IMG/VR virus record: IMGVR_UViG_3300005253_000361
Span: 53,124-117,123 of that record
DNA length: 64,000 bases
From: a virus
Direction: 5' to 3' (one strand)
Part shown: positions 25,659 to 34,460 of the stretch, in pieces
Position numbering within the stretch: position 1 is the first letter of the stretch
How the letters are laid out: the number at the start of each line of letters is the position of its first letter
Program-made: the position numbers and the translations under genes
Notes under the pieces: generated by a model
What the model was told of the DNA's origin: nothing
What the model saw: only the letters and a program-made list of their open reading frames with translations
Databases searched by the model: none

Positions 25659-26383
25659 CACTCCACCCCCCTGTTCCTGATGTCGTTCTGGAGCCCGCGC
25701 ACGCCGACGCTGTACTCCAGGCTCGGGACCCGGATCTTTTCGCCCTTCGACTCGAGTAGCCGCCGGGTGTTGGTTGGGCCCCAGAAATAGCTCGTGAGGG
25801 TGAGGTGCCACTCGTCGCGGCCCTCCAACCCCTCTGCCATGTAGATCCTGTGGAGTCGCATCAACTCCATCACCCCAACCCCGATGTTCACATCCGGCCG
25901 CTGCATCAGCTCGACGCTCCAGGTCTCACCGAGCGCCACCAGGTGGGGTTCCGCGGTTTCATGAATCACCTGCATGATCCCAACAGCTCCCCGACCGCTC
26001 ACCGCGTCCGGGCGGAAGTTCGACTCTCGCTCCATCACGGCCAGCACGAGACTCGAGGTGAGCCCGTCGGCCCTGTAGAGAGTTGCGAGCTCAACCACCA
26101 TGGAGGCGATCTCGGGGATCTGCTGGAGCGTCAAGTGGTCCGATGCCTTGGCCACCAGAACGTCAACCACCGCGAGGTACTGCTGATCCACCTTCACGGC
26201 CGCCTGAGTTGCTGCAGCCTGCTGGCGTACAGCTGCCAGCTCTTCCGTGAGCGTCGCGAGCTGATCGGACTGCCGAATATTGACCACAGAACTGATAAAC
26301 AACGACACAGCCACCACCCCGGCAATCGTCCAACGAACAACCCGACTCCCCATCAGCACGTCATCAACATCCTGAGTAGTCAT
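25658..26383 (-). CDS. Membrane-anchored lytic transglycosylase (SLT fold)
   Basis: A 241-residue protein. One transmembrane segment (about 18-35, WTIAGVVAVSLFISSVV) is followed by a short coiled coil, then an SLT domain: LVLAVMERESNFRPDAVSGRG with catalytic Glu120, GIMQV and NIGVGVMELMR. It cleaves the peptidoglycan glycan strand. The anchor and the position outside a classical holin/endolysin pair allow either lysis or a virion-exit role. ATG 26383 overlaps the upstream stop. Confidence 0.8.
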   Translation of the reverse strand: MTTQDVDDVLMGSRVVRWTIAGVVAVSLFISSVVNIRQSDQLATLTEELAAVRQQAAATQAAVKVDQQYLAVVDVLVAKASDHLTLQQIPEIASMVVELATLYRADGLTSSLVLAVMERESNFRPDAVSGRGAVGIMQVIHETAEPHLVALGETWSVELMQRPDVNIGVGVMELMRLHRIYMAEGLEGRDEWHLTLTSYFWGPTNTRRLLESKGEKIRVPSLEYSVGVRGLQNDIRNRGVE

Positions 26384-26685
26384 GCTGCTTCCTCCTTCTT
26401 CGCTCGAGCGACCTGGAGCCGGATCAGGTTGCGGGCATACCCGACCCGGAGGTCGAGCATCTCGCAAATGTTTTCCAGCCCGAGGTCCTCGGGATTGAAC
26501 AAAAAAGACTCGGCATCCGCGCGAACCTTCGCCTTCGGATGGTCCAAGTCATTGACCGCGCGCTTCAGTACAGCCAGATAGAGCTTGAGCTCCCCCGGCT
26601 GAGTGCTGAGACCCAACCGACGGAACACCTGCGTGATGTCCTCGCTACGCCGGGACTGCGCGTAGCGCTTACCCGCTCGAATCAT
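26380..26685 (-). CDS. Hypothetical helical protein
   Basis: A 101-residue, basic, helical protein. ATG 26685 overlaps the end of the RecA-like gene by 17 bases; longer in-frame starts would overlap it far more. No motif was recognised. Confidence 0.55.
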   Translation of the reverse strand: MIRAGKRYAQSRRSEDITQVFRRLGLSTQPGELKLYLAVLKRAVNDLDHPKAKVRADAESFLFNPEDLGLENICEMLDLRVGYARNLIRLQVARAKKEEAA

Positions 26686-27682
26686 CCGCGCCCTCCGGGT
26701 CGAAGACACGAGCCCGTAGTTCCTCATACATCTCGTCCGTGAAGTGCTCCGCGAACTTGGTGTCGTAGAACGACTTCTCGGCGCCAGGGAACTTGACACG
26801 CCCCTTGCTGGCCCGCTCGACCATCCCGTACTGCAGGGCTAGCGGTAGAGCGCATTGCAGCTTGTCCGCACCACGGTCGAAGAAGAACGGCACCACGATC
26901 TTCTGGAACGGACGACTTCCGCCGACCTTCGACTTCGCAAGGGTGATCTGGACATTGAACCCGATGGGGGTCTTGTCCTTGCCGGTCCTGATGAAGCCGA
27001 TACGGCGCATGTCCAGCCGGACAGCCGCGTGAAATTCGATGGCGTGGCCACCAATGGTTCCGAAGGCGCCACCGAACTGTCCGATCGTGTCCTTCTTCTG
27101 CGACATGAGAACGAGCGCGACAGGCATCCTGGAGATCCGCCCCATCAGGCGGCGAAACTCCTGCGCCAAGATGCGAGCGTGCTCGCCAGGCGTTTTCACT
27201 CCTTCGTCGCGCTCACGTGCGGTCTGGAGAGCCGACACAGAATCGATGACAATCACGGAAGGCTTGTCGAAATCGATCAACGCCTTCGTGACATCGTCGA
27301 TCATCTCGAAACACTCCTCGATCGTCTCGGGGTTATAATCGACCAGATTTTCAACGTCGCCGCCGAAGGCCTCGAACCAAGCCGCATCGTACGCACGCTC
27401 GGTGTCGAGCAGGATCGCCATACCGCCTTGCCGCTGAGCCTCGACGAGAAGATGGTTCCCCACCATGGACTTGGCAGTCGAGTAGCCGCCCACCAGTTCG
27501 GTGATGCGGCCCATCGGTATACCGGGTTTCCCGATCAGGTCATCCAGCGTCAGGATCTGACTAGACAGGAAGCCGGGGGCGAGTCGGTCCGACAGAAGAC
27601 CGACTCGCTCTGTCCCGTACTTCTTGGTACCGGCCTGGATGAGACAATCGAGAAGCGCCCGTGCTGCTTGGCGCTTCGCCAT
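26669..27682 (-). CDS. RecA/UvsX-like recombinase
   Basis: A 337-residue protein with the RecA core: GRITELVGGYSTAKSM (P-loop, 59-73), LLDTERAYD, PSVIVIDSVSAL (Walker B) and the L1/L2-like region MPVALVLMSQKKDTIGQFGG. The P-loop reads GGYSTAKS with Ala70 where RecA has Gly, which is unusual. It promotes strand exchange on SSB-coated DNA; the SSB gene lies directly upstream, two bases away. Confidence 0.85.
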   Translation of the reverse strand: MAKRQAARALLDCLIQAGTKKYGTERVGLLSDRLAPGFLSSQILTLDDLIGKPGIPMGRITELVGGYSTAKSMVGNHLLVEAQRQGGMAILLDTERAYDAAWFEAFGGDVENLVDYNPETIEECFEMIDDVTKALIDFDKPSVIVIDSVSALQTARERDEGVKTPGEHARILAQEFRRLMGRISRMPVALVLMSQKKDTIGQFGGAFGTIGGHAIEFHAAVRLDMRRIGFIRTGKDKTPIGFNVQITLAKSKVGGSRPFQKIVVPFFFDRGADKLQCALPLALQYGMVERASKGRVKFPGAEKSFYDTKFAEHFTDEMYEELRARVFDPEGADDSSG

Positions 27683-27684
27683 GG

Positions 27685-28503
27685 TTAGCTCCGGGAACCG
27701 CGCAGCCGCTCGCGCAGCCGCTTGCGGGTATCCTCGACGGACTCCTTGGTCTCCGCCGAAGCTTCCTCGCGGGCCGGAGGCGCCTCGTCGGCGGCACCAC
27801 GGATCTGACGAGTCTCCGGTGCCTCCACCAACTGGCGGTCATCCGGAACCTGCGCCTCGGCGTTGCCCTCCAGGATCGCGAGCTGCTCCTCGTACGTGGG
27901 GTACTCGATCAGCTCGGCGAGCGGGTGGAGGTTGTCCAGCGTGTCCCACGCGGCCTCCGGGATGGGCGTGTTTTTGCGCTCGGCCGAGACCTTGTACTCG
28001 ATGTCACGAGCATTGGGTCCGGTCGAACGCTTCTCGATGATGAAAGCGAACCCGTCTTCCGGGTCCGTCGGATCGCTCTCACGCTCCGCGAGATCGATGA
28101 TGTCGCGCGAGATCGACGGGCCGCACTCCAGCACCTTGCACCCGGCAGCCTCGTCGCCGACCACGTACGCGTTGAAGAGCGTGCGAGTCTTGGCCTTGAA
28201 CTGGCTGTAGAGCTCCGGAGCCTTGTTACGGTAGTCGGCCGAGCACTCACAGAACATGCAGGTCTCGGGCACGTCGGTCGCCGCGATGCACGGCCAGGTC
28301 TTCCGAACGTTGTCGATCGGCAGCCCGAAGTGCATCCCGTAACGGTAGTACCACCGGCCCGACTCGTCGTAGGCCGGCAGGATCCGTACGGTGGTGAAGC
28401 CGATCTCCAACTTGATCCGCGGATACGGCGCCCGCTTCATGCGGTCATCGAGAAACTCGCGCTCCTTGGCGAGCCCGTCCATGTCAGACTTGAAATAAGC
28501 CAT
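27685..28503 (-). CDS. Single-stranded DNA-binding protein (T4 gp32-like)
   Basis: A 272-residue protein. A basic/aromatic OB-like region (IKLEIGFTTVRILPAYDESGRWYYRYG) is followed by a metal cluster (TWPCIA...ETCMFCECSADYR), the layout of gp32-like SSBs, and by a long acidic C-terminal tail (about 205-272). The tail usually recruits replication partners. Neighbours are RecA-like, polymerase and helicase genes. A TGAGGG element precedes the start. Confidence 0.8.
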   Translation of the reverse strand: MAYFKSDMDGLAKEREFLDDRMKRAPYPRIKLEIGFTTVRILPAYDESGRWYYRYGMHFGLPIDNVRKTWPCIAATDVPETCMFCECSADYRNKAPELYSQFKAKTRTLFNAYVVGDEAAGCKVLECGPSISRDIIDLAERESDPTDPEDGFAFIIEKRSTGPNARDIEYKVSAERKNTPIPEAAWDTLDNLHPLAELIEYPTYEEQLAILEGNAEAQVPDDRQLVEAPETRQIRGAADEAPPAREEASAETKESVEDTRKRLRERLRGSRS

Positions 28504-28515
28504 ACTGGGTTCCTT

Positions 28516-28526
28516 CCCCTCAGTCA
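28516..28526 (-). promoter_or_regulatory. TGAGGG element upstream of SSB gene
   Basis: The minus strand reads TGACTGAGGGGAAGGAA; its 5' edge overlaps the stop codon of the preceding gene and the hexamer ends 13 nt before the SSB start. Confidence 0.6.
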
Positions 28527-28988
28527 GTGTTGTTTGGGTTGTACGTTACTCAACCGACGCTTCTGCATCGTGGCTTCGAGCTCGGCGATCAACAGCTTGA
28601 TCCGGGAACACATCATGATTCCCTTCTGGTCGAGAGCACGAACCACAGCTCGATACTGGCGCTGGCGATACTCGTCCTGCATTAGGGCTTCCTGGGCACT
28701 ACGGACCTCGGGATCCTGGGCCACTTCGGCCTTCACGTCCGCTTCGGTCACACGGCCCCTCTGTTCGTCCAGCTCCTCCCTTCGCAACTTGGCCTTCACC
28801 CGCACCCATGCGACAGCTTCGGCCTGTTCCAAGGCATACTTCGATTCCTGCAGCAACGTCTCGGCATCCGCGAGTCGTACGGACCAGAACGCCAAAAGCG
28901 CCGGCTGCTTCTGCAGCTCCTCCCCGATGTTCTCGGAGTCGATGTCGAACAACTCAACCTCGAACTTCCCCCAGTCGACGATATTCAT
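28524..28988 (-). CDS. Hypothetical coiled-coil protein of the recombination cluster
   Basis: A 154-residue protein from ATG 28988, which follows GAGGAGACA; a longer frame reaches into the polymerase end. Residues about 30-110 are a charged coiled coil, and an IMMCSRIKLLIAELEATMQKRR helix ends it. Between polymerase and SSB it may be a recombination or loading factor, but no motif proves this. Confidence 0.6.
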   Translation of the reverse strand: MNIVDWGKFEVELFDIDSENIGEELQKQPALLAFWSVRLADAETLLQESKYALEQAEAVAWVRVKAKLRREELDEQRGRVTEADVKAEVAQDPEVRSAQEALMQDEYRQRQYRAVVRALDQKGIMMCSRIKLLIAELEATMQKRRLSNVQPKQH

Positions 28989-29020
28989 TGTCTCCTCGAC
29001 CGGACGGCGGGCCGGGGCCA

Positions 29021-31396
29021 CTAATCCTTCTCGCTCTGCCATCGCTGATGCACCTCGATATCGGTTGGGAGCACACAGTTCAGTACCGGCAACGGCCGCT
29101 CCATCTCCTCCTTGACGATTTGGGAAACCTCTTCAATCTCTTCATCCGGACACAGGAGCAACACTTCATCGTGCACAGTCAGCACGATGTGGGCTCGGTA
29201 CCCGCCGGCTAACAACCGGCGAGCGATCCGCACGAGTGCCTTCCAGAGCGCGTCCGCGACGCCGCCCTGCACAGGAGAATTCTTGGCCTCGCGCTCAATG
29301 TGGGACCGGGCCGAGTTGGTGAACGCCGGCGGTAGGTGGCGGATGCGGCCGAACACGTTCTTGACCTGCCCGGTCTCGATCGCAGTATCGACCTGCAACT
29401 GCAGCCACGCCATCAGGTCCGGATAGCCGTTGCAGTAGTCCCGCAACAGCCCCTCCGCGGCACTCTCCTCGCACCCAATCTTCTTGGCGAGCGTGCTGAC
29501 ACCCATCCCGTAGAAGATGCCAAAGTTAAGCACTTTGGCTCTATCGCGCTGTTCGTCCGTGGCCTCCTCGACCGGAATCCGGTACATCTGGGCGGCCGTC
29601 TTGATGTGGATATCAATGTCGTTCTCGAACGCATCAATCATCGCCTGCTCGCCGGCAGCGTAGGCGGCATACCGAACCTCCGCCTGGGAGAAGTCAGCCG
29701 ACAGGAGCTTCCACCCCTCCGGCGCCTCGAACACCTCCCGAATCCCGCCCCGCTTCGGGAGGTTCATCAGGTTCGGTCGGGCCGATGCGGCTCGCCCGGT
29801 CCGAGTGCCGGTCAGATAGAGATCACTGTGGACCTTGCCATCCGAGGCGATGTTGCGCTGAATTCCCTTGGGGCCGTCCCCGAGGTACATCTTCCGCACC
29901 GTCTCGCCGGTCCGGTAGTCCTGCATCAACGCGACCACGGGATGTTTCCCCTCCAGCGCCGAAAGCGTCTCATCGTCCGTGGACCAAGCCTCTCCGGAAT
30001 CGGTCCGCTTGAGCGGCGTGAGCCCAATGTCCTCGAACAGCACCCTTGCGAGCTGCTGGGGCGAGCGCGGATTGAACTCCTGTCCGACCGCCTCTTGGAT
30101 CTGAGCGTTCAGCCTCTGCAGATGGAGGTTCATCTCCACGTCCTGGCGCTGAATCGCCTCCCGGACGATCGGCATGCCAGCGTTCTCCATCTGGATGAAC
30201 ACATCCGCAGTCGGCATCACGTGATCAGTGAAGAAGTTCCAAAGCCCTTGCCGTTCCAGATCCGGCACGTAATGCCGGTACAGACGAAGCGTCCCGTCGG
30301 CATCCTCGCCAGCGTAGGGCTGCAGCAGAGCATCGGGCAGATCCCCGTACGAGCAATCCCTACCGCCCGTCAGCTTCTTCTTCTCCACCTCAAACTTAGT
30401 CTTCCAAGGTGGCATCGTGGTGTGGAGCGAGGCCAGATACCCGAGACCCAACCGGAGGTTTTCGTCGACGGTGTGCTGCATGAGTCCCGTGCAGGCGAGC
30501 CGGTTGACCGGGCCGGGGATGTCCCAGCGACGCATCAGGTACTTCCAGTCGTGGGCACCGAAGTGGTCAACCCACCGCACGCCCGACTCCAAAAACAGCT
30601 CCCGAAGCGCCGCGTCGACCCGCTTGTTCTCCTCCAGGACCGGCACCATCCCGCAGCTGTGCATCGGGATCACGTAGCCCCATCCGGGCTCGTCTGAGAA
30701 GGAAAAGCAGATGATCTTGCCATCAACGAAGTCGCCCGTGGTCTCGAGGTCGTACGCCACCACGTCTTGCTGGCTGAGATGGGCGATGATCTCCAGAGCC
30801 TCGTACTCGCTCCGGGCGATGATGAGCTCCGTGCCCTTCTCCGTCAGGGTCCCGTCGAGAAAACTCTGCGCCTTCGACAGGTCCGCCACGAAGGCGGGCC
30901 ACTCGCCGCCGCTGTGGAAGAAAGTGCCGGGCGAGAGAGTCGCGAGAACAGGACGGTTCCCGAACTCCGGTCGAGACTCCATGATGCAACCACGCGCCCT
31001 GTCGGACGACGGATGTGTCGTCAGCATCTTCCAGGCGACGGCACCGAGCGCCACGATGAGCTCGGGATCCACGACCTCGATCTCTTCCTCAAGCAGCTTC
31101 TGACACACATCCTTGTGCACCTTCAGCGGCTTCTTCTTGCCCGACGGCTTGTGCTTCACGGCCAACGTGACGTAGGCGTTCTCGATGTCGAACCCGGACT
31201 GCTCGGACGCCATCCCGAGAATCTGACCGGTGGTGCCAGAGAAGCAGGTCAGGTTCAACTGGTCCCGGTCGTCCGGCTTATCCCCCACCACAACCACGCG
31301 CGCACCAACTGGGCCGACACCTTGGACGAAGGGCCGAATCTCCCCGTCATCCCCCCGGCATAAAGAGCAGGCACTACAAAAAAGGTCATCACTCAT
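29021..31396 (-). CDS. DNA polymerase family A with N-terminal uracil-DNA-glycosylase-like domain
   Basis: A 791-residue protein from ATG 31396 (GAGGACACAG upstream). Residues about 5-185 look like a family 4/5 UDG (CSACSLC, VVVVGDKPDD, NAYVTLAVKHKPSGKKK, ELIVALGAVAWKML), but the usual GExPG motif is altered. Exo motifs are YDLETTGD (~216), GAHDWKY (~282) and YAGED (~361). Polymerase motifs are A LLSADFSQAEVR (~564), B DRAKVLNFGIFYG (~618) with Phe at the Pol I 762 position, and C VHDEV. It is the replicative polymerase and probably proofreads. A UDG-PolA fusion is known in SPO1-type phages. Confidence 0.93.
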   Translation of the reverse strand: MSDDLFCSACSLCRGDDGEIRPFVQGVGPVGARVVVVGDKPDDRDQLNLTCFSGTTGQILGMASEQSGFDIENAYVTLAVKHKPSGKKKPLKVHKDVCQKLLEEEIEVVDPELIVALGAVAWKMLTTHPSSDRARGCIMESRPEFGNRPVLATLSPGTFFHSGGEWPAFVADLSKAQSFLDGTLTEKGTELIIARSEYEALEIIAHLSQQDVVAYDLETTGDFVDGKIICFSFSDEPGWGYVIPMHSCGMVPVLEENKRVDAALRELFLESGVRWVDHFGAHDWKYLMRRWDIPGPVNRLACTGLMQHTVDENLRLGLGYLASLHTTMPPWKTKFEVEKKKLTGGRDCSYGDLPDALLQPYAGEDADGTLRLYRHYVPDLERQGLWNFFTDHVMPTADVFIQMENAGMPIVREAIQRQDVEMNLHLQRLNAQIQEAVGQEFNPRSPQQLARVLFEDIGLTPLKRTDSGEAWSTDDETLSALEGKHPVVALMQDYRTGETVRKMYLGDGPKGIQRNIASDGKVHSDLYLTGTRTGRAASARPNLMNLPKRGGIREVFEAPEGWKLLSADFSQAEVRYAAYAAGEQAMIDAFENDIDIHIKTAAQMYRIPVEEATDEQRDRAKVLNFGIFYGMGVSTLAKKIGCEESAAEGLLRDYCNGYPDLMAWLQLQVDTAIETGQVKNVFGRIRHLPPAFTNSARSHIEREAKNSPVQGGVADALWKALVRIARRLLAGGYRAHIVLTVHDEVLLLCPDEEIEEVSQIVKEEMERPLPVLNCVLPTDIEVHQRWQSEKD

Positions 31397-31670
31397 CTGT
31401 GTCCTCGTCATGCGCGACACACGTGACCTGGGTCCGGTCAACACAGCCCCGGATGGCCGCAGGTGACTTGAAGTCCTTCGGAAGCCCGTCGTTGTCGAGG
31501 ATCATGTTCTTGGCGCATCGGATGTGGATAATCCGGTCACGTTTGAGGACGGTGCAGATGCGAGTAGAGAGAATCCGCTCTTGTGAATCGAGCTCCAGGT
31601 CCCGAAGGTCGAACATGATCTTGAGGTTGAAGCAGGTCAGACAATCGGCACACATCTCCCGGAGGAACAT
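31389..31670 (-). CDS. Hypothetical protein
   Basis: A 93-residue protein with an N-terminal CADCLTC cluster and a KNMILDNDG segment. It overlaps both neighbours by a few bases, so it is part of the replication operon. No recognisable family. Confidence 0.55.
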   Translation of the reverse strand: MFLREMCADCLTCFNLKIMFDLRDLELDSQERILSTRICTVLKRDRIIHIRCAKNMILDNDGLPKDFKSPAAIRGCVDRTQVTCVAHDEDTDE

Positions 31671-32086
31671 CAGAGCGTCACCTCGGTCGTGTCGAACCAG
31701 ACGTCTCGTGACAGACTGAACAAAACGACCTGTGTACCAGCGGGAATCGCGACCGCGGACTCGCCGGAATTGACTAGCCAGAACGGACCCTGGCGCTGCT
31801 CCCGAATGATGCCGGGGGCAACCCGCACAGTTGGAATGCGGTACCCGGGAGACGTCAGGAGGAGATGGTCCTCCGGCGGAAGAAACGTGTAGGGCGCCTC
31901 AACCTGCGCCGTCATGCCAGGACCCAGCAAGATGTCCTGGGTGGTCACTAACGCTCGGCCCGAGTCGTCAAGCATCAACTCATAGGTACGCCCGTCCTCA
32001 ACCGCAAAGAACTTCACTTCCTGCGGTTTCTTCAAAACCCGCAGGACTTGCCGCGCGCAAAAGCGCTGCCAAATGTTTCGGATCAT
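31670..32086 (-). CDS. dUTPase-fold-like protein, probably not catalytic
   Basis: About 138 residues from ATG 32086 (AAGGAG 12 bases upstream); a shorter GTG start at 32017 is possible and overlaps primase less. The core ALVTTQDILLGPGMTAQV ... VRVAPGII ... FWLVNSGESAVAIPAGTQVVLFSL follows the beta pattern of dUTPase/dCTP deaminase trimers. The GxIDxxYxG and Ser-rich motifs of true dUTPases are absent. It may be a structural or regulatory relative. Confidence 0.45.
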   Translation of the reverse strand: MIRNIWQRFCARQVLRVLKKPQEVKFFAVEDGRTYELMLDDSGRALVTTQDILLGPGMTAQVEAPYTFLPPEDHLLLTSPGYRIPTVRVAPGIIREQRQGPFWLVNSGESAVAIPAGTQVVLFSLSRDVWFDTTEVTL

Positions 32087-32876
32087 TAGAATCCGGGTCT
32101 CCTTCCTCGAGCTGCACGACGGCAACCCGAAACACCGCGTTACTCACGAGAGTCCTCGCGAGTAACTTGGCGTCCTCAGTCGCATCCGCGTCCAACATGA
32201 CGAAGATGTAGTCGAAGTACTCCAGTAGTGCTCGCTGCTGTGCGGAAGTCGTCTTCCCCAACATCGCGACACCCCAGTCCGGGATGCGCAACGCATCGAA
32301 GATCCCCTCGACCAACACGCACCAGCGCTGCTGTGCGAACACTTGATGAAAGTTCCAAAGGAACTGGCTCTTCTTGGTGCCGGAAGCCGTGATCCACTTC
32401 GGGACCCCTGCCGGCAAGTGCGGCAGTACCCACCTCCCCTGAAACCCGCGGTACTCTCCAGCCCGCGAGTAGAACGGAAAGATCAGGCGGTATCGGTATC
32501 GACCGGTAGGGCAGTACCCCACACGATTCTGAATCAGCGCGTCGACATCGAGCCGACGCCTCACAATAAACTCCCACCCGAGGGAGTCACTTGGCAATTC
32601 CTCCGCCGGGACCATCACGGGTACCGGGGTCGGGCCAGGAGCCTTCTTCACCGTCGGCACCAGCCCGATACCGGACAGACGTGCCGCGCCAAGAAGCTGC
32701 TCCAGGCGAGGGCTGTAGTGACAGTGGTAGCAGTACCCCACGCCCTTGCTCGGGTCGACCCAGAACTTATAGCGACCATCGCCACACTCCGGACACACCC
32801 GCACCGCGACCTCTTTGCCCTGTACTCGGTATTCACCGAGCACCGCGATGTCTTCAATGGTGTACTTGCCGAACAT
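31998..32876 (-). CDS. DNA primase (DnaG-type)
   Basis: A 292-residue protein. It has a zinc-binding domain VCPECGDGRYKFWVDPSKGVGYCYHC at about 27-52, a central core with PFYSRAGEYRGFQGR, and a Toprim-like centre CVLVEGIFDALR and IFVMLDADAT. The length is short for bacterial DnaG and typical of phage primases. It should prime lagging-strand synthesis together with the DnaB-like helicase encoded next to it. Confidence 0.85.
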   Translation of the reverse strand: MFGKYTIEDIAVLGEYRVQGKEVAVRVCPECGDGRYKFWVDPSKGVGYCYHCHYSPRLEQLLGAARLSGIGLVPTVKKAPGPTPVPVMVPAEELPSDSLGWEFIVRRRLDVDALIQNRVGYCPTGRYRYRLIFPFYSRAGEYRGFQGRWVLPHLPAGVPKWITASGTKKSQFLWNFHQVFAQQRWCVLVEGIFDALRIPDWGVAMLGKTTSAQQRALLEYFDYIFVMLDADATEDAKLLARTLVSNAVFRVAVVQLEEGDPDSNDPKHLAALLRAASPAGFEETAGSEVLCG

Positions 32877-32878
32877 GG

Positions 32879-33112
32879 TCAGGCGTCAATCAACCGGTCC
32901 AACATCCCCATCCACTCCGGGTCGCCGTGCTCCGGGTGCCGGACCCACTCGAGCGCCTGAATAAAACCTGCGGCCCGTTCGGCCCCACGCCGCAGTGCCT
33001 CCTCAGCCGGGGGCGACATGTTCACGCTGTACTTCAGCTTGGTCATGAGCCGGTTATGCCGCTGCACCATTAGGTGATGCAAACGAGCGACCTGCTCCTG
33101 GTTGCGTAGCAT
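32879..33112 (-). CDS. Hypothetical helical protein
   Basis: A 77-residue, His/Arg-rich helical protein (MLRNQEQVARLHHLMVQRHNR). ATG 33112 follows AAGGAG by six bases. It overlaps the 3' end of the helicase gene and abuts primase. Unknown function. Confidence 0.6.
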   Translation of the reverse strand: MLRNQEQVARLHHLMVQRHNRLMTKLKYSVNMSPPAEEALRRGAERAAGFIQALEWVRHPEHGDPEWMGMLDRLIDA

Positions 33113-34460
33113 TGGCAACTCCTTCCTGTGTGCCGAGAAATTCGGTCCTCAGGTACCGGCACTTCTCGAAATCCACCTCGGCCCGAAACAACATCCCTGC
33201 CGCTCCGGTGTCACGAGCTTTTATGATCTGGAGGCGGCCAAAATTCTTGGCTCCAACCGCGCCAGGCGGCGCAATGTCCTCAGTGAGGCGAAAAGCCCCC
33301 AGGCCGAAATCAGCGTCCTTGGCCGGCTCATACGTCAGCCCCATCATGCCGTCGTCCAGCCGCGCCTTACCTCGACCCTTTCGATTCGTATGCATGACGC
33401 AAAGCACCACGCAGTTGTACTCTCCCGCGAGGTCAGAAAGCTCGCCGAAGACATTCTTGACGTCCAGGTGGTAACTGTCCCTAGACATCCCCGCTTCCGG
33501 CTGCATCTTGCCTATGTGGTCAACAACGATGACATCGACCGCCATGCCCCCCGCCACCGCACGTTCCACCGTACGAAACACATCCGAAGGCTTTGCGTAA
33601 TTCGGAAGGTGCTTCAGAATGAGTTTCCCTACCCGAACCTCAGCCAGCTTGGCGCACGCCGCCCTGGTCTTGTCCAACGCCCTTTCACCCCCGGCGAGAA
33701 AATCCTTCCGGCTAACCCCACCGTAATGACCGACCAACCGCGCGCTTAAAAGCTCGGAGGATTCGTCGTTGTAGCAGTACACAACATTCAGATGGATCAT
33801 CGTGGCGGTACCGGCGAAGTGACTGCAGAAGGTTGACTTCCCGCCGTGCGGCGGGCCCATGATGTAACCAGTAGAGCCGCGCATGAGCCCTCCCCCAAGA
33901 GCGCGGTCGAGTGGCTCGATGCCTGTCGGGATGAAGAGCCCCTCACGCCGGTCCACAAGACCCTGTACCCGCCGCTCCATTGTGATGATGAAATCCTCCT
34001 CATCGAGCGGAGTCGGCTTCAAAAGTGCGGCCCCTCGAATCAGGAGGACGGCCTCGTCAACATCCGCGCTACCCTCCTGAACCCGCTGGACCACCTCTGA
34101 CACTCGAGCGCGCAGCCGACGTTCCTGCGCCCAACGCGAAACCCGCTCCCGCACAAACTCAAAATTGACAACCTCATCAGTCCCAATGTTGACAACCGGC
34201 GGGATGTACTCCTCCAGAATGTCGACCTCATCCTCCCGAAAAAGCTTGTCGTCAACCGCGTTCTCCAAAAGCTCAAAGAGCGTCGCCTCCGAGGGTGGCT
34301 CCTTATGCTCGAAGTAGAATTTCTGGATGATCAGCCAGAGCTTCGCGTACACCGGAAACGAAAACAGCTCGGGCTCGATCACACCCGCGAACTCAACCAA
34401 ATACTCGCGACGTAAAATCATCCTCAGAAAGTCCCTTTCAAACAGCTCGTTAAACGCCAT
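33054..34460 (-). CDS. Replicative DNA helicase (DnaB/gp41-like)
   Basis: A 468-residue protein. The N-terminal helical domain (1-110) is joined to a RecA-like motor: MGPPHGGKST Walker A at 201-210, VVYCYNDESSE, VIVVDHIGK Walker B and CVVLCVMHTNRKGRG with the arginine/glutamine-finger region. The IPTGIEPLDRALGGGL lead-in is the DnaB/gp41 signature. It overlaps a small gene and primase and is coupled to the upstream gene. Confidence 0.88.
   Translation of the reverse strand: MAFNELFERDFLRMILRREYLVEFAGVIEPELFSFPVYAKLWLIIQKFYFEHKEPPSEATLFELLENAVDDKLFREDEVDILEEYIPPVVNIGTDEVVNFEFVRERVSRWAQERRLRARVSEVVQRVQEGSADVDEAVLLIRGAALLKPTPLDEEDFIITMERRVQGLVDRREGLFIPTGIEPLDRALGGGLMRGSTGYIMGPPHGGKSTFCSHFAGTATMIHLNVVYCYNDESSELLSARLVGHYGGVSRKDFLAGGERALDKTRAACAKLAEVRVGKLILKHLPNYAKPSDVFRTVERAVAGGMAVDVIVVDHIGKMQPEAGMSRDSYHLDVKNVFGELSDLAGEYNCVVLCVMHTNRKGRGKARLDDGMMGLTYEPAKDADFGLGAFRLTEDIAPPGAVGAKNFGRLQIIKARDTGAAGMLFRAEVDFEKCRYLRTEFLGTQEGVANATQPGAGRSFASPNGAAA

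Noticed and set aside
29336-30697. A 453-codon plus-strand frame opposite the polymerase
   Set aside because: Antisense of the polymerase motifs A-C; no independent signals.
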